DNA of 64,000 bases, taken from the NCBI GenBank assembly GCA_014529385.2, contig CM043950.1, positions 80,272,343 to 80,336,342 on the forward strand, in the 5' to 3' direction. Position numbers and translations under genes: made by a program. Each line of letters starts with the position of its first letter. Position 1 is the first letter of the stretch. Positions 62,011 to 64,000 of this stretch are shown here, piece after piece. Source of the stretch: Adiantum capillus-veneris. Taxonomy: Eukaryota > Streptophyta > Polypodiopsida > Polypodiales > Pteridaceae. The notes beneath the pieces were generated by a model, which searched no databases, was not told the origin of the DNA, and was given only the letters and a program-made list of their open reading frames with translations.

Positions 62011-63217
62011 TGTCATGCTTGATGACTAAGGGACTTGAGGTACTTGTCACATTTAATGAGGAAGTTGCTTGAGAAGCTTCCTATGCATGGGGAGTAAGAT
62101 GCTTGAGTCAAAAAGATAACCTACACACTTAATGAGGAAGTTGCTTGAGAAACTATGCATAGAAATCTCAAAGTTAGGGGAATTCTAAAAGAGCACATGG
62201 GACACATGTCAGACTCTCACTAAGCTTAACCATATGGTGTGCTTGAATGCTATTGGTTGGGCTAAAGAGGGGTCCAATGAGTTTCTACTTCCATCTAGCA
62301 AATATCTAGATATTTTCAAGCTCTCTCTCTCTAAGGGGTAAGGAGGACACTTGTCAAAAGACTACCCATGTACTTGACTGCATGATGCATGTGATTGGCT
62401 AGGGGGAGAGGGGTCCAATGAGCTTGCAACATGTAGACCAAAGCAAGGAGGGGGGTGCTAGGGGGATATACTCCACACACACACTCATTTGGAAAGCCAT
62501 TCTCACTTGGTGAAAGTTGAGGAACACCACCTCCTTCTCCAAGCTTGTGAGAGTGAAAGCCTACACCAACACTCTTGGATATGGAATGCAAATACAACCA
62601 AGACTCATGCTTCAATGCTTAAGCTTGCCATCTTCTCCATCTTCATTACTATGCTTTTATGTATGCTAGCAAGAAGAGTAATGATAAGTGAGGAACTATT
62701 TCTTTCTCATATGAAATGTTTCTTCTTCCTCTTCCCTATCCTCATTCCCCGCTAGCTCTCTCCACCTTCGAAGGTGTTTGAGGCCTTGGGACTGAGGCTT
62801 GGAATAGTTAATGCTTTCTTCAAGATTATGTTATGCTTGTGATGCGTGAAGCTTTCCATCTTCATCACCTAGGTTACAAGGAACACAAAGATTGTATTGT
62901 ACCAAGTCTCTCTTGATGGGAGAAACTATAATACAAATGCCTATTGGAGGGGGGACCGGCTCCATATGAATCCGGTCCTCAACTATTGTCATGTTCTCTA
63001 AACTCTCTCTCTTGCAAAAGTATTGTTCATGCCAAGTTCACTAAGTACTATGTTTATGTTGCTACCATCAATTAAGTTCAACCGCTATTCTCACAAAGAA
63101 TCTCTCAAAAGTGCTTCACCTAAGTTCCTAATTCCGCTACTCTCAAAGTTCATAGGCATTTTCCATTGCAACTCTTACCAAATATTCATCCACCATGGAA
63201 ATTGAGGAAAAGGAAAA

Positions 63218-63220
<3 letters not shown>
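62010..63220. other. Unassigned region
   Basis: A near-duplicate of CTTAATGAGGAAGTTGCTTGAGAA occurs twice (about 62055 and 62127). Otherwise I see no coding, RNA or mobile-element signal that I can support. Confidence 0.45.
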
Positions 63221-63282
<62 letters not shown>

Positions 63283-63542
63283 GAAATTGAGAACTAGTCT
63301 TGCTTGGTGGGCGATGCTAGGTAGGATATACACAAATTAACATCAAGCATCCAACAATGAAGTAAACAAAGTTGATGAATTTTTTAGAAAGAATTGTGTA
63401 CATGATGATTCATTATCTCTATAGCTTTCTGTAAAATAATCCAATTTCACGGTATCGACAAACTTTAAAAAAGAATTGCATGTGTATATTTACTCTAAAG
63501 CAAGTATAGTCAATTTTCTCTTATTTCTCTCTCTCACAAACA

Positions 63543-63593
<51 letters not shown>

Positions 63594-63594
63594 T
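63221..63594. repeat. GA and CA microsatellites
   Basis: Pure GA at about 63221-63279 and a CA run passing into GA at about 63540-63594. The short unique sequence between and the stretch 63595-64000 hold no supported gene. Confidence 0.85.
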
Positions 63595-64000
63595 TACACG
63601 TTGTCACAGTCGGAGGGAGCTAGGAATCTTGGATGTCAATCACAGAACCTAGTGCAAAACATATTTGAGAAAAAACAAAGGGATGAAGGATTGTTCTTGT
63701 GCTACCAAACGGTTATGCAGAGGAGAAAATTGGGCTGCAATATACAAGATGCATTGCCAGACAAGGACATACATAGATTCACATCAACCACCTACTTGTA
63801 TAGAGTGTATGAGTACTTTAATACATAACTTGAATTGCCGAACTGTTAGAAGAGAATTGCGTGTCTATTTGATATATAGAATCAATGATTGAGATTGAGC
63901 ATGCATTAGTGAGGAAAACATGTGGCTAAACTAAACTTGAGGAAGCATTGACAAACTCCAAAAACACAGAAAGCGTTGACATACTAAAAATTGAATTGCA

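Overview
This is nuclear DNA of a land plant. The window is almost entirely mobile elements and simple repeats, with decayed multi-exon genes that have GT-AG introns. I see no bacterial operons, tRNA or rRNA genes, and no confident single-copy host gene. The very long CT/GA, TG and CA tracts, a giant-LTR retrotransposon, a plant-type Ty3/gypsy gag-pol primed by initiator tRNA-Met, and several unfamiliar transposase-like genes suggest a large, repeat-rich genome. A seed-free plant such as a fern is my inference, not something the sequence proves.

Layout. 1-12.35 kb: a minus-strand, non-autonomous LTR retrotransposon with LTRs of about 4.4 kb. Each LTR holds an array of roughly 150-bp repeats, and an inverted LTR fragment follows. 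12.4-24.6 kb: degraded gag pieces, a (CT)n block, and a short element with 0.87-kb LTRs and an initiator-Met primer site. 24.6-37.2 kb: a long array built on the core GGTCCACCACTTGTCCAA. It contains a 2.52-kb tandem duplication and two copies of a 1.32-kb element flanked by TTAA. 37.3-40.5 kb: a broken transposase-like gene of the plant DUF7869 type, starting about 90 bp after the array ends. 40.8-49.1 kb: a minus-strand gypsy gag-pol in one reading frame, broken only by stop codons. It has two integrase zinc modules and a second aspartic protease domain after the integrase. No LTRs are apparent.

49.2-51.95 kb: a second, unassigned DDE-transposase-like gene with introns (+). 52.1-53.9 kb: an orphan spliced gene (-). 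53.9-58.3 kb: microsatellites carrying GGCGCGCC hairpins, a CACTA-like terminus, and a 5'-truncated LINE. 58.3-61.14 kb: the most remarkable locus. It has a histone H3/CENH3-like reading frame with an H3-type N-terminus, then a spliced Ulp1-type cysteine protease, an acidic linker, and an FCP1-like HAD phosphatase domain with one stop codon. 61.15-64 kb: minisatellite, SSRs and unassigned sequence.

How they may fit together. The 49-61 kb genes look like parts of one large DNA transposon, or of a nest of them: a transposase plus accessory proteins acting on chromatin, SUMO and phosphorylation. The 20-mer array next to the 37-kb transposase could be its subterminal binding sites. Both ideas are inference from adjacency.
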